Origin: Xenococcaceae cyanobacterium MO_234.B1
GTDB taxonomy: Bacteria > Cyanobacteriota > Cyanobacteriia > Cyanobacteriales > Xenococcaceae
DNA length: 38,394 bases
Direction of reading: 5' to 3'
Assembly: GCA_030064915.1 (NCBI GenBank)
Contig: JASJEK010000005.1
Location: forward strand, 1-38,394
The position numbers and the translations under genes were made by a program. Shown piece by piece: positions 25,079 to 33,251 of this stretch (position 1 is its first letter; the number at the start of each line of letters is the position of its first letter). Under the pieces are notes generated by a model, which saw only the letters and a list, made by a program, of their open reading frames with translations, was not told the origin of the DNA and made no database searches.

Positions 25079-25096
25079 TAGGATTTCTCTCGGGGT

Positions 25097-26908
25097 TTGT
25101 CAGCCAACACAAGAACAATGCGAGCGATCCAGTTTCAGGCTCTAATAGTAACAATATTAGTCTTATTTTCTAACCAGAAACTTCTGGCACAATCTTTTGC
25201 CGAATCAAGCTTTTTGCCTAATTCTGTTGAGTATGAAGTTGATGGAGTCAGGTTATTGCTTCCGGATTGGATGGAGATAACTTTTCAAAATTTACCACCG
25301 ATTACGACCAGTGGCGAAATTAGAATTCCTCGTCAAATTGTCAACGATTTAGGCTACGATCCTTCCCGCATTTGGCAAGCAGGACAAACAGCAGATACTT
25401 ATATGATGTTAGGAGATTTTACAGATTCGTTTCGATTACAGGAATTGGCACTGAAAAATATTGCCGAAATTGTTGGGTTAGACTTGTCTGAGCTAAATCT
25501 AAAAGACTATTCTCTCGTTTCTTGGCAAACAGCAGCAACTTTAACTAAAGGGATACCAGGATTAGAAAATTTGCCGATTAATAAAGTCAAGCCGTTATAC
25601 GACTTGTTTGCTTTTCAAGGAGTATCTTTCAGAGGCACAACTAAAATTAGAGAGGTTTTACGACAATATCCAGCTTTAAAAGATTTAGCTTTAGGAGAGT
25701 TAGGGGATAATCTAGCTAATTACAATTTAGATTCTATCCCTGGACTATCAGAAACTCCCATCGAAAAATATCAAGATTGGCCCAGAAGCTACATAAATCA
25801 AGTTCCTGGCTTAAATCAAGTTCCTTTTGCTTTATTTCCCCTCTTTTTTGGCCATGTTGGCTTTAGTGTCTTGGGGCAAGCGGATGTAGTTTTTTCGCCC
25901 GCCGAGTATGGAGATTCCAAGGCTGTTGGTTATTTCATTACTGGTGGTGCTAGTAGGGGCACGGCGAGAAAACCCAAAATTCAACCTGTAGATTGCCAGG
26001 TAGGGGAACCATGCTCTTATTTGGAGTTAAACGATCTATGGGGAATAGGAGGTGCCCTACATGGGAAACGATGGGGTTCTGGAGAAACACAGCAAACTGA
26101 AGGTGGTTTTGGCCCTTTAGCATTAGTGAATGGCAGAAGAGAACCGACAGGAATGCTTCCCTATGGCCCTGGCTTTAAAGTGGTCATGACGGGAGCCGCC
26201 TCTAGTCAAGGAAAAGCCGAATTTGGATTATATTTCAGAGCTTGTACCGAAACTTTTTTCTTTGGTTACACCTGTACTCCCTATTTTATTGGACCAATAC
26301 CCTGGTTTCCGATTCGTGAAAAAGAGGCACTGGTTATTTTTTCCCCAGTAGAATCAAATCGAGTTAATCCACCTCAAAACTATCAACAGGAAATTGAGGC
26401 AATTATCGCGGAAGCGGGGGGCAATAACTCTTGTCCAGGAGACTGCTGGGGTCAAACAACGGGAAATTTCGTCCATCCCATAGCTCCAGGAACGAGAGTT
26501 TCTAGTCCTTATGGTCGGCGTAATCGCCCGATTAGGGTCGAGCAACAATTTCATCGCGGCATTGATTATGCTGCTCCTTTAGGGACTCCTGTCAAATCCG
26601 TTGCTGGGGGCATAGTTATTCAAGTAGAGAGTAATAGTTGCCCAGATTTTGGTGATTCTAATGCTAAAAGAAATTGTGGTAGTCAATTGGGAAACTGGAT
26701 TGATGTACAACTTGAGAATGGCCAAATTGTTAGATACGGCCATCTACAACAGGGTTCAATCAAGGTTAGAGAAGGAATGCTGGTGTCGAAAGGTCAAGAA
26801 ATTGCAGGAGTTGGAAACTCAGGCTGGAGTACTGGACCACATTTAGATTTAAGAATTCACGATGGCAGAGGCAACTACGAAAATCCCGATCATTACATAA
26901 GAAGATGA
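25097..26908 (+). CDS. Secreted M23-family peptidase of the secretion cluster
   Basis: The longest frame is 603 residues. ATG 25118 is the likelier start, as a signal peptide begins there (MRAIQFQALIVTILVLFSNQ, ending LLAQ). The N-terminal 400 residues are a cyanobacterial-type region with PGL-containing repeats (IPGLENLP, VPGLNQVP) and paired cysteines. Residues about 460-600 are a LytM-like M23 domain with HRGID (His486, Asp490), YGHL and HLDLRIH. The usual HxH zinc motif reads His582-Leu-Asp584, so one zinc ligand is Asp instead of His. M23 enzymes cut peptidoglycan cross-links; here it probably opens the wall for the channel, in place of a VirB1 transglycosylase. It overlaps the next gene by four bases (ATGA). 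Confidence 0.85.
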   Translation: MSANTRTMRAIQFQALIVTILVLFSNQKLLAQSFAESSFLPNSVEYEVDGVRLLLPDWMEITFQNLPPITTSGEIRIPRQIVNDLGYDPSRIWQAGQTADTYMMLGDFTDSFRLQELALKNIAEIVGLDLSELNLKDYSLVSWQTAATLTKGIPGLENLPINKVKPLYDLFAFQGVSFRGTTKIREVLRQYPALKDLALGELGDNLANYNLDSIPGLSETPIEKYQDWPRSYINQVPGLNQVPFALFPLFFGHVGFSVLGQADVVFSPAEYGDSKAVGYFITGGASRGTARKPKIQPVDCQVGEPCSYLELNDLWGIGGALHGKRWGSGETQQTEGGFGPLALVNGRREPTGMLPYGPGFKVVMTGAASSQGKAEFGLYFRACTETFFFGYTCTPYFIGPIPWFPIREKEALVIFSPVESNRVNPPQNYQQEIEAIIAEAGGNNSCPGDCWGQTTGNFVHPIAPGTRVSSPYGRRNRPIRVEQQFHRGIDYAAPLGTPVKSVAGGIVIQVESNSCPDFGDSNAKRNCGSQLGNWIDVQLENGQIVRYGHLQQGSIKVREGMLVSKGQEIAGVGNSGWSTGPHLDLRIHDGRGNYENPDHYIRR

Positions 26909-27420
26909 ACAAATTGAGCGTGGCCATTTTACTAACTACCGTTCTGGGAATAGGAGCTTTTAACAAGGCAATATCCGCTAACGAAAATTTAGCTAAATGT
27001 TTGACTAATCAAGAGACAGCTACCATCCAGTCTAGTACTTCTGATGCCCAATTTCGCTACTATTTAGTCAACATCCAATCTAGTGAAGCAGGTAGTTACC
27101 CCAAGGTTTTTCGGTTAGATCGAGGGGGGAACTGCAATATCGCTGTCAACCGGGAAAATATACGCCTCTACCCTTTGACTAATTTTTTAGGTGAGACAGT
27201 GGCTCTGGAGCTTTTATTCCCGAAATATCAGACAATTATGCGTGATTTAGGGGGCAAAGAAGCTTTTATCGAGGCTTTGATTAAGGAATTAGACGCTGGT
27301 GTTCCCCACCCATTTTTTCACGATCAGGTGAAGGCACTCAAACTATTAGGAGTGGACAAGCGAGGAGATAGATTCTTATCTAGTAATCGTTGGCTCAGAA
27401 GGCATTCCTGCCCATCCTGA
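26905..27420 (+). CDS. Secreted protein of unknown function
   Basis: 171 residues with a signal peptide (LSVAILLTTVLGIGAFNKAI, ending SA). The mature part contains three cysteines (residues about 32, 74 and 169) and an RYYLVNIQSSEAG strand-like segment, then a helical half. No family is recognised. Its ATG overlaps the M23 peptidase stop codon, so the two are translationally coupled. A partner of the peptidase or a periplasmic channel accessory is possible. It precedes virD4 by 35 bp. Confidence 0.75.
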   Translation: MNKLSVAILLTTVLGIGAFNKAISANENLAKCLTNQETATIQSSTSDAQFRYYLVNIQSSEAGSYPKVFRLDRGGNCNIAVNRENIRLYPLTNFLGETVALELLFPKYQTIMRDLGGKEAFIEALIKELDAGVPHPFFHDQVKALKLLGVDKRGDRFLSSNRWLRRHSCPS

Positions 27421-27455
27421 ACTTAATTTCTAATCAAATTCTTATAGATTAAACG

Positions 27456-29183
27456 ATGAAAGTAGAATCAACAGCCAAAATATCGATTCCCTCTCTTCCA
27501 CCAGAAATACAACCCTTTATGGGCTATCTTTCCAGTCCTTCTGGTCTATTGTTATTAGCTTGCTGTTTTTTATTGCTGATTGTTAATAAAGGGAATAATC
27601 CCAAAGGAGTATTAGCTTCAGCTCGGTGGGCCAATTCCTCTGAAATCAAAGCCGCCAGACAACTGGCTTGCCAACAAATGGAAAGTTCATCTCAAGAGGA
27701 GTTTGCTCTTTATATCGGCACTCCACGAGCTAGTAAAATGATTACCGAACCCGATGGTCGTAAAATACTTTGTCTTCCAGAAGACCCTCGTACTACCTAT
27801 CTTCCTAATGCTCAAGAAAATATTTTGTATATAGGTCGCTCTGGTTCGGGAAAAAGTTTTAGTGCTGGGAATCCTTTAACCATGTCAGCGATACAGCAAG
27901 GATTTACCGTATTTTATTATGACTTTAAAGGTCATGAAAATCCGGCTCCTAGCTCTAAATTAGTTCATTTTGCTCACCTCCATGGCTATAAAGTCAGTAT
28001 TATTGCCCCGAGTTTTCCTGAAACTTGTTGCTGTAATCCTTTAAGTTTTATGAAAGATGGGTTCGATGCCGAAACAGCTCTGGAAATAGCCACTACTCTC
28101 AACGCTAATTTGAAACTAGCAACGGGTGGGGGGAATAGTGGCTTCTTCTCCAACACAGGAAATCAATTGGTTCAGGCAATCATGATGATTGCTAAATCTT
28201 CCCCTTATCCAGATATAGCGATGTGTCATAAGATTCTAGGATTGGATAATTTAGTCGGGAGATTAAAAAATGCTCAGTTAAATCAGTACCAAAAGGTGGT
28301 ATTCGATACTTTTCTGGCCTCGGCGGGGGCTCCAGAGACGGCAGCTAATATTGCTACCACAGCTAGCATCATGTTTAGCCGATTCATGAACCCTCAAGTT
28401 TTGGCGGCTTTTGGGGGAAAGAATACTTTACCTTTAGATGTGGATGGTCGGCACTTAATTATTTTTAAGATGAATCCCAATCAGAAAAGTGTCGTCGCTC
28501 CTTTACTGGCAGTAGTTATGCAGTTAATGGTGAACCGTAATGTTTATCGTCGGCGAAAAGTACCATTGATTGTTTCTTTAGACGAGATTAATAGTATTTA
28601 TCTAAAACCGTTAGTGGATTGGCTCAATCAAAATCGCTCCAGTAAATTTGCCGCTTTATTGGGAGTTCAATCTTTGGGATTTTTAGAAGAGGTTTACGGA
28701 GAAAAAGTGGTCAGTGGAATTTTAGGAGGTTGTACGACACAGATGATTTTTCAACTTAATGATCGAAAAACAGCAGCTTATTTCTCGTCTATTTTAGGAG
28801 AAAAAGAAGTTGAATTTATTCAAAAAACGAGGAGTAGTAATCAAGGCAAAACAAGTTATTCTTATGCCAAACAAAGGCAAACTAGACCTTTAGTCGAATT
28901 AGCCACATTAACAAGAATTAAAAGGGGTCGAGCTATTATTGTTAATTCAGGACAAGAAAATGAAGCAGAATCTAGAATACCCATGCGGAAAAAAGTGGTC
29001 ATTCCTAACAGAGATATTCAAGCTATGGCTGTAGGGAAAAAGATGTGGCCTCAATATCTTGAGCAAATGATTAGAGAAAAGAAAGCTGGAGCAATGACAG
29101 ATGGGGATTTAAAGAAAAGGGAGATAGCCGCAGATAATTTACTGCCTGACCCTGGAGCCAAAGAATTAGCAAGTTTAGTATAG
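27456..29183 (+). CDS. virD4: VirD4/TraG coupling protein
   Basis: A 575-residue type IV coupling ATPase that brings the relaxase-DNA complex to the channel. One clear membrane helix (about 28-46, PSGLLLLACCFLLLIV) is followed by Walker A GRSGSGKS (127-134), a YYDFKGHENP segment, Walker B Asp376-Glu377 (LIVSLDEIN) and a TraG/TraD-type C-terminal ATPase region (GVQSLGFLEEVYGEKVV, FQLNDRKTAAYFSSILG). It is close to the usual VirD4 length but shows a single obvious N-terminal helix rather than two. It lies downstream of the channel genes and 12 bp before the next small gene. Confidence 0.93.
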   Translation: MKVESTAKISIPSLPPEIQPFMGYLSSPSGLLLLACCFLLLIVNKGNNPKGVLASARWANSSEIKAARQLACQQMESSSQEEFALYIGTPRASKMITEPDGRKILCLPEDPRTTYLPNAQENILYIGRSGSGKSFSAGNPLTMSAIQQGFTVFYYDFKGHENPAPSSKLVHFAHLHGYKVSIIAPSFPETCCCNPLSFMKDGFDAETALEIATTLNANLKLATGGGNSGFFSNTGNQLVQAIMMIAKSSPYPDIAMCHKILGLDNLVGRLKNAQLNQYQKVVFDTFLASAGAPETAANIATTASIMFSRFMNPQVLAAFGGKNTLPLDVDGRHLIIFKMNPNQKSVVAPLLAVVMQLMVNRNVYRRRKVPLIVSLDEINSIYLKPLVDWLNQNRSSKFAALLGVQSLGFLEEVYGEKVVSGILGGCTTQMIFQLNDRKTAAYFSSILGEKEVEFIQKTRSSNQGKTSYSYAKQRQTRPLVELATLTRIKRGRAIIVNSGQENEAESRIPMRKKVVIPNRDIQAMAVGKKMWPQYLEQMIREKKAGAMTDGDLKKREIAADNLLPDPGAKELASLV

Positions 29184-29195
29184 GAGAAACAACAA

Positions 29196-29600
29196 ATGTC
29201 TGAAAAATTAACTGATTACGAATTACAACAAATCCGTAAAAAATTACCTCCCAAAATTCAAGCTTTAAAAGATAAATATCCCCAGACTGTGTATAACGTT
29301 TCCGAAGCTTGGGGATTAAAACCTTTACCTCATGGTTATATTGCCGAACAGATCAGCATTTTCTACGGGGATAATCCTGCGGGAGCAGATATTTCATTCT
29401 TTGAAGGTGAATTAATAGTTTTTGAGCTAAACCTCCCAAAAGATAAGAATGTAATCAAGATGTCTATTGATGCAGATTGGGCATATATTCAGGTGGGAAA
29501 GGAAGTCTTACTAGATCGTTTAGGAGAAGTGATTTTACCAGACATATTGCTGGAACAAGGAAGATTACTTGAGTTCACTTTAGCCAATTATCAACTTTAG
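29196..29600 (+). CDS. Unknown small protein after virD4
   Basis: 134 residues, no signal peptide or membrane helix. The N-terminal half is charged and helical (YELQQIRKKLPPKIQALKDK); the C-terminal half looks strand-rich, with FFEGELIVFELNLP and WAYIQVGKEVLLDRL. No family is recognised. GGAG lies a little over 10 bases before the ATG, and the next gene follows after 10 bp. Co-transcription with virD4 suggests an accessory role in DNA transfer. Confidence 0.75.
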   Translation: MSEKLTDYELQQIRKKLPPKIQALKDKYPQTVYNVSEAWGLKPLPHGYIAEQISIFYGDNPAGADISFFEGELIVFELNLPKDKNVIKMSIDADWAYIQVGKEVLLDRLGEVILPDILLEQGRLLEFTLANYQL

Positions 29601-29610
29601 GAGGTTAATT

Positions 29611-30582
29611 ATGATTTTACCGGGTGATTCAGGGGCAGATACGGGAAAAATAGCAAGAGAGCAAGAAGAAATTATCAAGGCAATAGTCAATAAACTCCAA
29701 AAATTTAGTGATTTTGCTGCTAATTATTTAGCTAAAAAGATCGACCAAAATTCCCTCGCCCAAAAGTCCTCAAAGAGACTATCTATCATTGTTAATGGCA
29801 AAAAAATATTCCAATCAGATATCACTCAAGAACCCCAAACCTACTCTATTAGCCCTGAAAATTTTCAAAGAATAAAAAATGCCCTCAATAATCCCTATAA
29901 GAATTTAGATGAAATTCAGATAAAATTAGGAAGAGAGACATTATTTTATGCCCATAAGAATCAACTTGTAATCGATAAATTGAATCTAAGTCAGTCACCA
30001 AAACCTCAACAAGATTTGAGTCTTGAACAAAAATTAGAACAGCTAACTAAACTTGTAAGTCAGCAGCAAGAAAAAATTGAACTGCTTGAAAAGAAGCTAG
30101 ACCAAAAACTTGATTTTATTATCCAAAATGCTGACCAATTAAAAAATAAAAAGCTTAACAATTGGTTAAGTAATGTAGGTAATAAGCTATCTGCTACTTG
30201 GGAAAATGTTAAAACGACAATTAATAATCTAGTCAACTCTGAAATCCAGAAACGAGGAGAACAGGTAGCTAACCTCAGTGCTAGCTTTTTAGAAAAGCCA
30301 ATTAATTTCATGCTCAATAGGTTTGGCAGGGAAGAAAAACCAGGTATCTTAACTTTTCATGGTCAAGCTTACTCTTTCAATAAAAATATAAGTAGTGGAG
30401 AAATTTCGATTTTTTCAAATAATAAGCAAACAAATATTCTAGAAAAAGGTAATTTTACTCCCCAAGCTTCTCCAGAAGATATCAAAATCTTGAGAACTTT
30501 ACCAGAAAAAGTCAAAAATACTATCGCTCGAAATCAAAATCAAAAACAAAATCAAAAAAGGAATCTCCGCCCATCTCCTTAA
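29611..30582 (+). CDS. Unknown coiled-coil protein
   Basis: 323 residues with a strong AGGAGG ribosome-binding site. The N-terminal part (about 1-105) includes RLSIIVNGKKIFQSD and LGRETLFYAHKNQLVIDKL, a strand-rich unit that recurs in cyanobacterial proteins. A coiled coil follows (about 125-165, LEQKLEQLTKLVSQQQEKIE) and then a helical region. The C-terminus is a basic Asn/Gln/Lys-rich tail (RNQNQKQNQKRNLRPSP) fit for nucleic-acid contact. No named family. It is the last gene of the secretion cluster; a relaxosome or DNA-processing accessory is a guess. Confidence 0.7.
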   Translation: MILPGDSGADTGKIAREQEEIIKAIVNKLQKFSDFAANYLAKKIDQNSLAQKSSKRLSIIVNGKKIFQSDITQEPQTYSISPENFQRIKNALNNPYKNLDEIQIKLGRETLFYAHKNQLVIDKLNLSQSPKPQQDLSLEQKLEQLTKLVSQQQEKIELLEKKLDQKLDFIIQNADQLKNKKLNNWLSNVGNKLSATWENVKTTINNLVNSEIQKRGEQVANLSASFLEKPINFMLNRFGREEKPGILTFHGQAYSFNKNISSGEISIFSNNKQTNILEKGNFTPQASPEDIKILRTLPEKVKNTIARNQNQKQNQKRNLRPSP

Positions 30583-30605
30583 TCAAAGCCAACTAACTTG
30601 TAAAA

Positions 30606-30628
30606 TAACTTCTTGCAGAAAGAAGTTA
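30606..30628. promoter_or_regulatory. Inverted repeat upstream of parA
   Basis: TAACTTCTT (30606-30614) and AAGAAGTTA (30620-30628) are perfect 9-bp arms with a 5-base loop. No T tract follows, so an operator is more likely than a terminator. It lies 91 bp before the parA start. Confidence 0.45.
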
Positions 30629-30719
30629 ACTAAATATTAAGATTCTCAATTGAATAGTTGTAGCAAGGTATAGGGTTTCTCACACTTGTGAGGTACACTT
30701 TGGTTGAGGAATTAAACAT

Positions 30720-31502
30720 ATGAACAATAAACAAGTTAGATTAAGTCTGTTATCCCATGCTGGAGGAGCCGGAAAAACCACTTTAGCTGTAAATATTGGC
30801 TACGAATTAGCTCAAAGAGGCTATTCAACATTAATCATTGACCTAGACTGCAACTGTAGTCTGATAGAATTTTGTGGCGTTGCTCCTACCCCTGAGAATA
30901 TCGAACTGGTCTTTAATCCTAAATTCAACGGAAATTATCCAACTCAAGCTATATTTGGGACTGACAAATTGCAAATTATCCCTGGTTCAACCCAAATGTC
31001 GGAAGTGATGAATTCTCTAGTCGGAAAAAAACGCCGAGAATACTACTTACAAAAATTAATCTCTACTTTCCCTCTAGTTCACGATTTTGTCATCTTTGAC
31101 TGTCGGGCTGGATTAGATCTACTCTCTGATAATGCCATTGCAGCTTCGACTCACCTATTAATTCCTTTAAATATGGGAGTCAAAATTATGACTGGAGGAC
31201 AACTCATTACTTCTATCTTAGAAACGATCGCCGATTTAGAACTCAATCCGGCCCCTGAAATTATGGGAATTGTCCCAAACAAAACGGGTAAAGCTGCTTA
31301 TCATCGTCAATTTTTACAAGAACTGCCTGAAATTTGTGACGCACTCCAGGTGAAGCTTTATCAAGACATTCCCCTTTGGCAACATTTAGAAAATTCAGGG
31401 GTAGAAGCCCGACCCCTCAAACAGGCTCGCCCAGGAGATAAAATTTGTCAAAATTTTAGCCTGTTGGCTGATGATTTAGAACGGGCCAGAAACGGTCAGT
31501 AA
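30720..31502 (+). CDS. parA: ParA-family partition ATPase
   Basis: A 260-residue P-loop ATPase that would move plasmid copies over the nucleoid with ParB. Near the N-terminus, SHAGGAGKTTLAVNIG is the Walker A region. The signature lysine of the deviant ParA motif (KGGxGKT) is Ala14 here, while the catalytic-site Lys19 is kept. The Walker B-like segment TLIIDLDCN and a VIFDCRAG segment follow. The size fits small plasmid ParA without an N-terminal DNA-binding domain. GAGG lies about 13 bases before the ATG. parB follows after a 58-bp gap that contains a palindrome. Confidence 0.9.
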   Translation: MNNKQVRLSLLSHAGGAGKTTLAVNIGYELAQRGYSTLIIDLDCNCSLIEFCGVAPTPENIELVFNPKFNGNYPTQAIFGTDKLQIIPGSTQMSEVMNSLVGKKRREYYLQKLISTFPLVHDFVIFDCRAGLDLLSDNAIAASTHLLIPLNMGVKIMTGGQLITSILETIADLELNPAPEIMGIVPNKTGKAAYHRQFLQELPEICDALQVKLYQDIPLWQHLENSGVEARPLKQARPGDKICQNFSLLADDLERARNGQ

Positions 31503-31504
31503 AA

Positions 31505-31526
31505 TTTACCAGACCAGTCTGGTAAA
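31505..31526. promoter_or_regulatory. Palindrome between parA and parB (parS or operator candidate)
   Basis: TTTACCAGAC (31505-31514) and GTCTGGTAAA (31517-31526) are perfect 10-bp arms separated by CA. It starts just after the parA stop codon and lies 34 bp before the first possible parB start, a typical place for a plasmid parS or autoregulatory site. Confidence 0.65.
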
Positions 31527-31560
31527 CTGCAATGGCCGTTCCCAGAGAAACTGCTTTTTT

Positions 31561-32700
31561 GTGTCCCAATTATTTTTACGTAATTCTATGGCTCGTCGTA
31601 CTCCTAGTCTCAAGACTGCCTTCTCCCCAGCAATTGAAGCATCCAATCTATCTCAAAAAGTTCAGGATTTACAAGCAGAAATTGCTCATCTAAAGGCTGC
31701 TAATCAAGACTTATCCTCTCTTGTCGCCAAGCTCAAAAAGGAATTTGGAGAGCAGATGATCGATATCAATAAGATTCGACCAAGCCAACAATGTCGTCAA
31801 ACTTTTACTGACCAGGAGATAAGAGAAAAAGCTAACTCCCTACTTATACATGGGCAACTGCAACCGATTATCTTAATTCCTGCGGAAGAAGAAGGAAAAT
31901 TTGACCTTGAAGAAGGGGAATTAAGATGGAGGGCTGCCCGCTTATTAGTCCGAGAAGGTCATGACCAATGGCAACATCTGCGTTCTGTTTTCAACCCCAA
32001 AACTACTGATGAAGTTGAAATTTTCCTAAAAACTTTACTGCACCATGCTTTGTATCATCCTCTCAATCCTCTAGATAAAGTTGAAAGCTTTTGTCAGTAT
32101 GTCAAACTAACAGTCGCTCCTCATCAATCTCATCAAGAGATTAAATCTCGTATTCAAGCTTTAGATTATTTCTTTCGTAAATATCCTGAATTAAGAAAAA
32201 AACTCGATAATCTGCTATTACAGCCAGGAGTCTCTTTAGAAACAGAACTCAATCTCACTTCCGAACAGGCTCAACTGTTAGCAATCATGGCTAAGACTCA
32301 AATGAAACTAGAATCTTTAGCTAGAGATCAACTAAACTTATTAGATTTGCCAGAAGACCTGAAACAAGCAATACGACAAAAAGGCTTAAACTGTAAAGCT
32401 GCTACTGTGATCGCCAAAATCAATAGCAAAAAGTTACCCCTCACAGAAGCGCAAGCTCAACAAGAAAGACAAGAATTAGTGTTGAGAGTCTTGCAAGAAA
32501 AATTAAATACCAGAGAAATTAACCAGATTATTAAAGCCAGATTGCCTCAAAAATCAACTTCTTCTTCAAGGCTCAAACAATTTCAAACTAATTTGTCCAA
32601 GTTATCTTTTGACAATGCTTCCCATGAAGAATTAATCAATTTACACCATTCTTTAACTGATGTTATCAATCAAATCAATGAATTGTTAGCAACTCGTTAG
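31561..32700 (+). CDS. parB: ParB-family partition protein
   Basis: 379 residues from GTG 31561; an in-frame ATG at 31588 (MARRTPSLK) is an alternative, and neither has a strong ribosome-binding site. An N-terminal basic segment and coiled coil (about 33-65) precede the ParB/Srx-type domain (about 69-135), with DINKIRPSQQCRQTF, HGQLQPIILI and a degenerate EEGELRWRAARLL in place of the usual GERRWRA. A helical DNA-binding middle and a C-terminal dimerisation-type helix (LHHSLTDVINQINELLATR) follow. It binds parS and is moved by ParA. It follows the ParA gene in the usual operon. Confidence 0.88.
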   Translation: MSQLFLRNSMARRTPSLKTAFSPAIEASNLSQKVQDLQAEIAHLKAANQDLSSLVAKLKKEFGEQMIDINKIRPSQQCRQTFTDQEIREKANSLLIHGQLQPIILIPAEEEGKFDLEEGELRWRAARLLVREGHDQWQHLRSVFNPKTTDEVEIFLKTLLHHALYHPLNPLDKVESFCQYVKLTVAPHQSHQEIKSRIQALDYFFRKYPELRKKLDNLLLQPGVSLETELNLTSEQAQLLAIMAKTQMKLESLARDQLNLLDLPEDLKQAIRQKGLNCKAATVIAKINSKKLPLTEAQAQQERQELVLRVLQEKLNTREINQIIKARLPQKSTSSSRLKQFQTNLSKLSFDNASHEELINLHHSLTDVINQINELLATR

Positions 32701-32861
32701 ATTCGAGAGTCGGATAGTGTTATAAAGTTGTTGAAGCACTATTAAATAGCGGTTGCTATTCATGAAAGAAACTACTCCCGCACGGACATCTCACGGTGGC
32801 GAATTCGATTAAGTCCCGATAAGCAAGTTATTCTTGTGATTTGTGGATTGGTAAGATTGAG

Positions 32862-32961
32862 GGTTCTGTCGCCAAAAATTTGAAAAACACCACCTATAGT
32901 GTTGCTACTACAATATTACAACACTATAGGCAGCGTTCGAGAAAATTTTTGCGACAGAACC
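32862..32961. mobile_element. 100-bp MITE with IS6/IS240-like ends
   Basis: GGTTCTGTCGC (32862-32872) and GCGACAGAACC (32951-32961) are perfect complements, and similarity continues into the A/T run AAAAATTT. The end resembles the GGnnCTGTTGCAAA ends of IS6-family elements such as IS240. Inside is a perfect 12-bp pair, CCTATAGTGTTG (32893-32904) with CAACACTATAGG (32919-32930). No clean target duplication was seen. The rest of the gap 32701-33251 holds no gene. Confidence 0.65.
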
Positions 32962-33026
32962 AAATATTGAGCCGATACGGGAAATGGCTCTGGCAAATCA
33001 CAACAGTCGAGAAAGAGAAAAATTTT

Positions 33027-33085
33027 CAGTATAATTACTGATTTTCAGTAATTATACTGTTAACTAAAATTCAGTAATTATACAG
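33027..33085. promoter_or_regulatory. Three CAGTAATTATACWG iterons
   Basis: CAGTATAATTACTG (33027-33040) is the complement of CAGTAATTATACTG (33046-33059), 14-bp arms around ATTTT. A third copy, CAGTAATTATACAG, lies at 33072-33085. It is about 170 bp upstream of the 33252 gene and likely binds a regulator, possibly that gene's own product or ParB. Confidence 0.6.
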
Positions 33086-33251
33086 AGAATTTAGCGAAAT
33101 TGAGGAAAAAAAGCAAAATTTTCGGTTAAATCTGTGTTTTGCTCACAAAATCCTCAACTTTCTTCTTTAGATTGAAAAATGCAATCTGTGAAAAGTATAT
33201 TCAAGTGAAGAATCTAAGATTAAGCTCTACTGTCATTAATCACGAGAAAGT

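Noticed and set aside
32841-33041. 66-residue plus-strand ORF
   Set aside because: It runs across the IS6-like MITE and its internal palindrome; not a gene.
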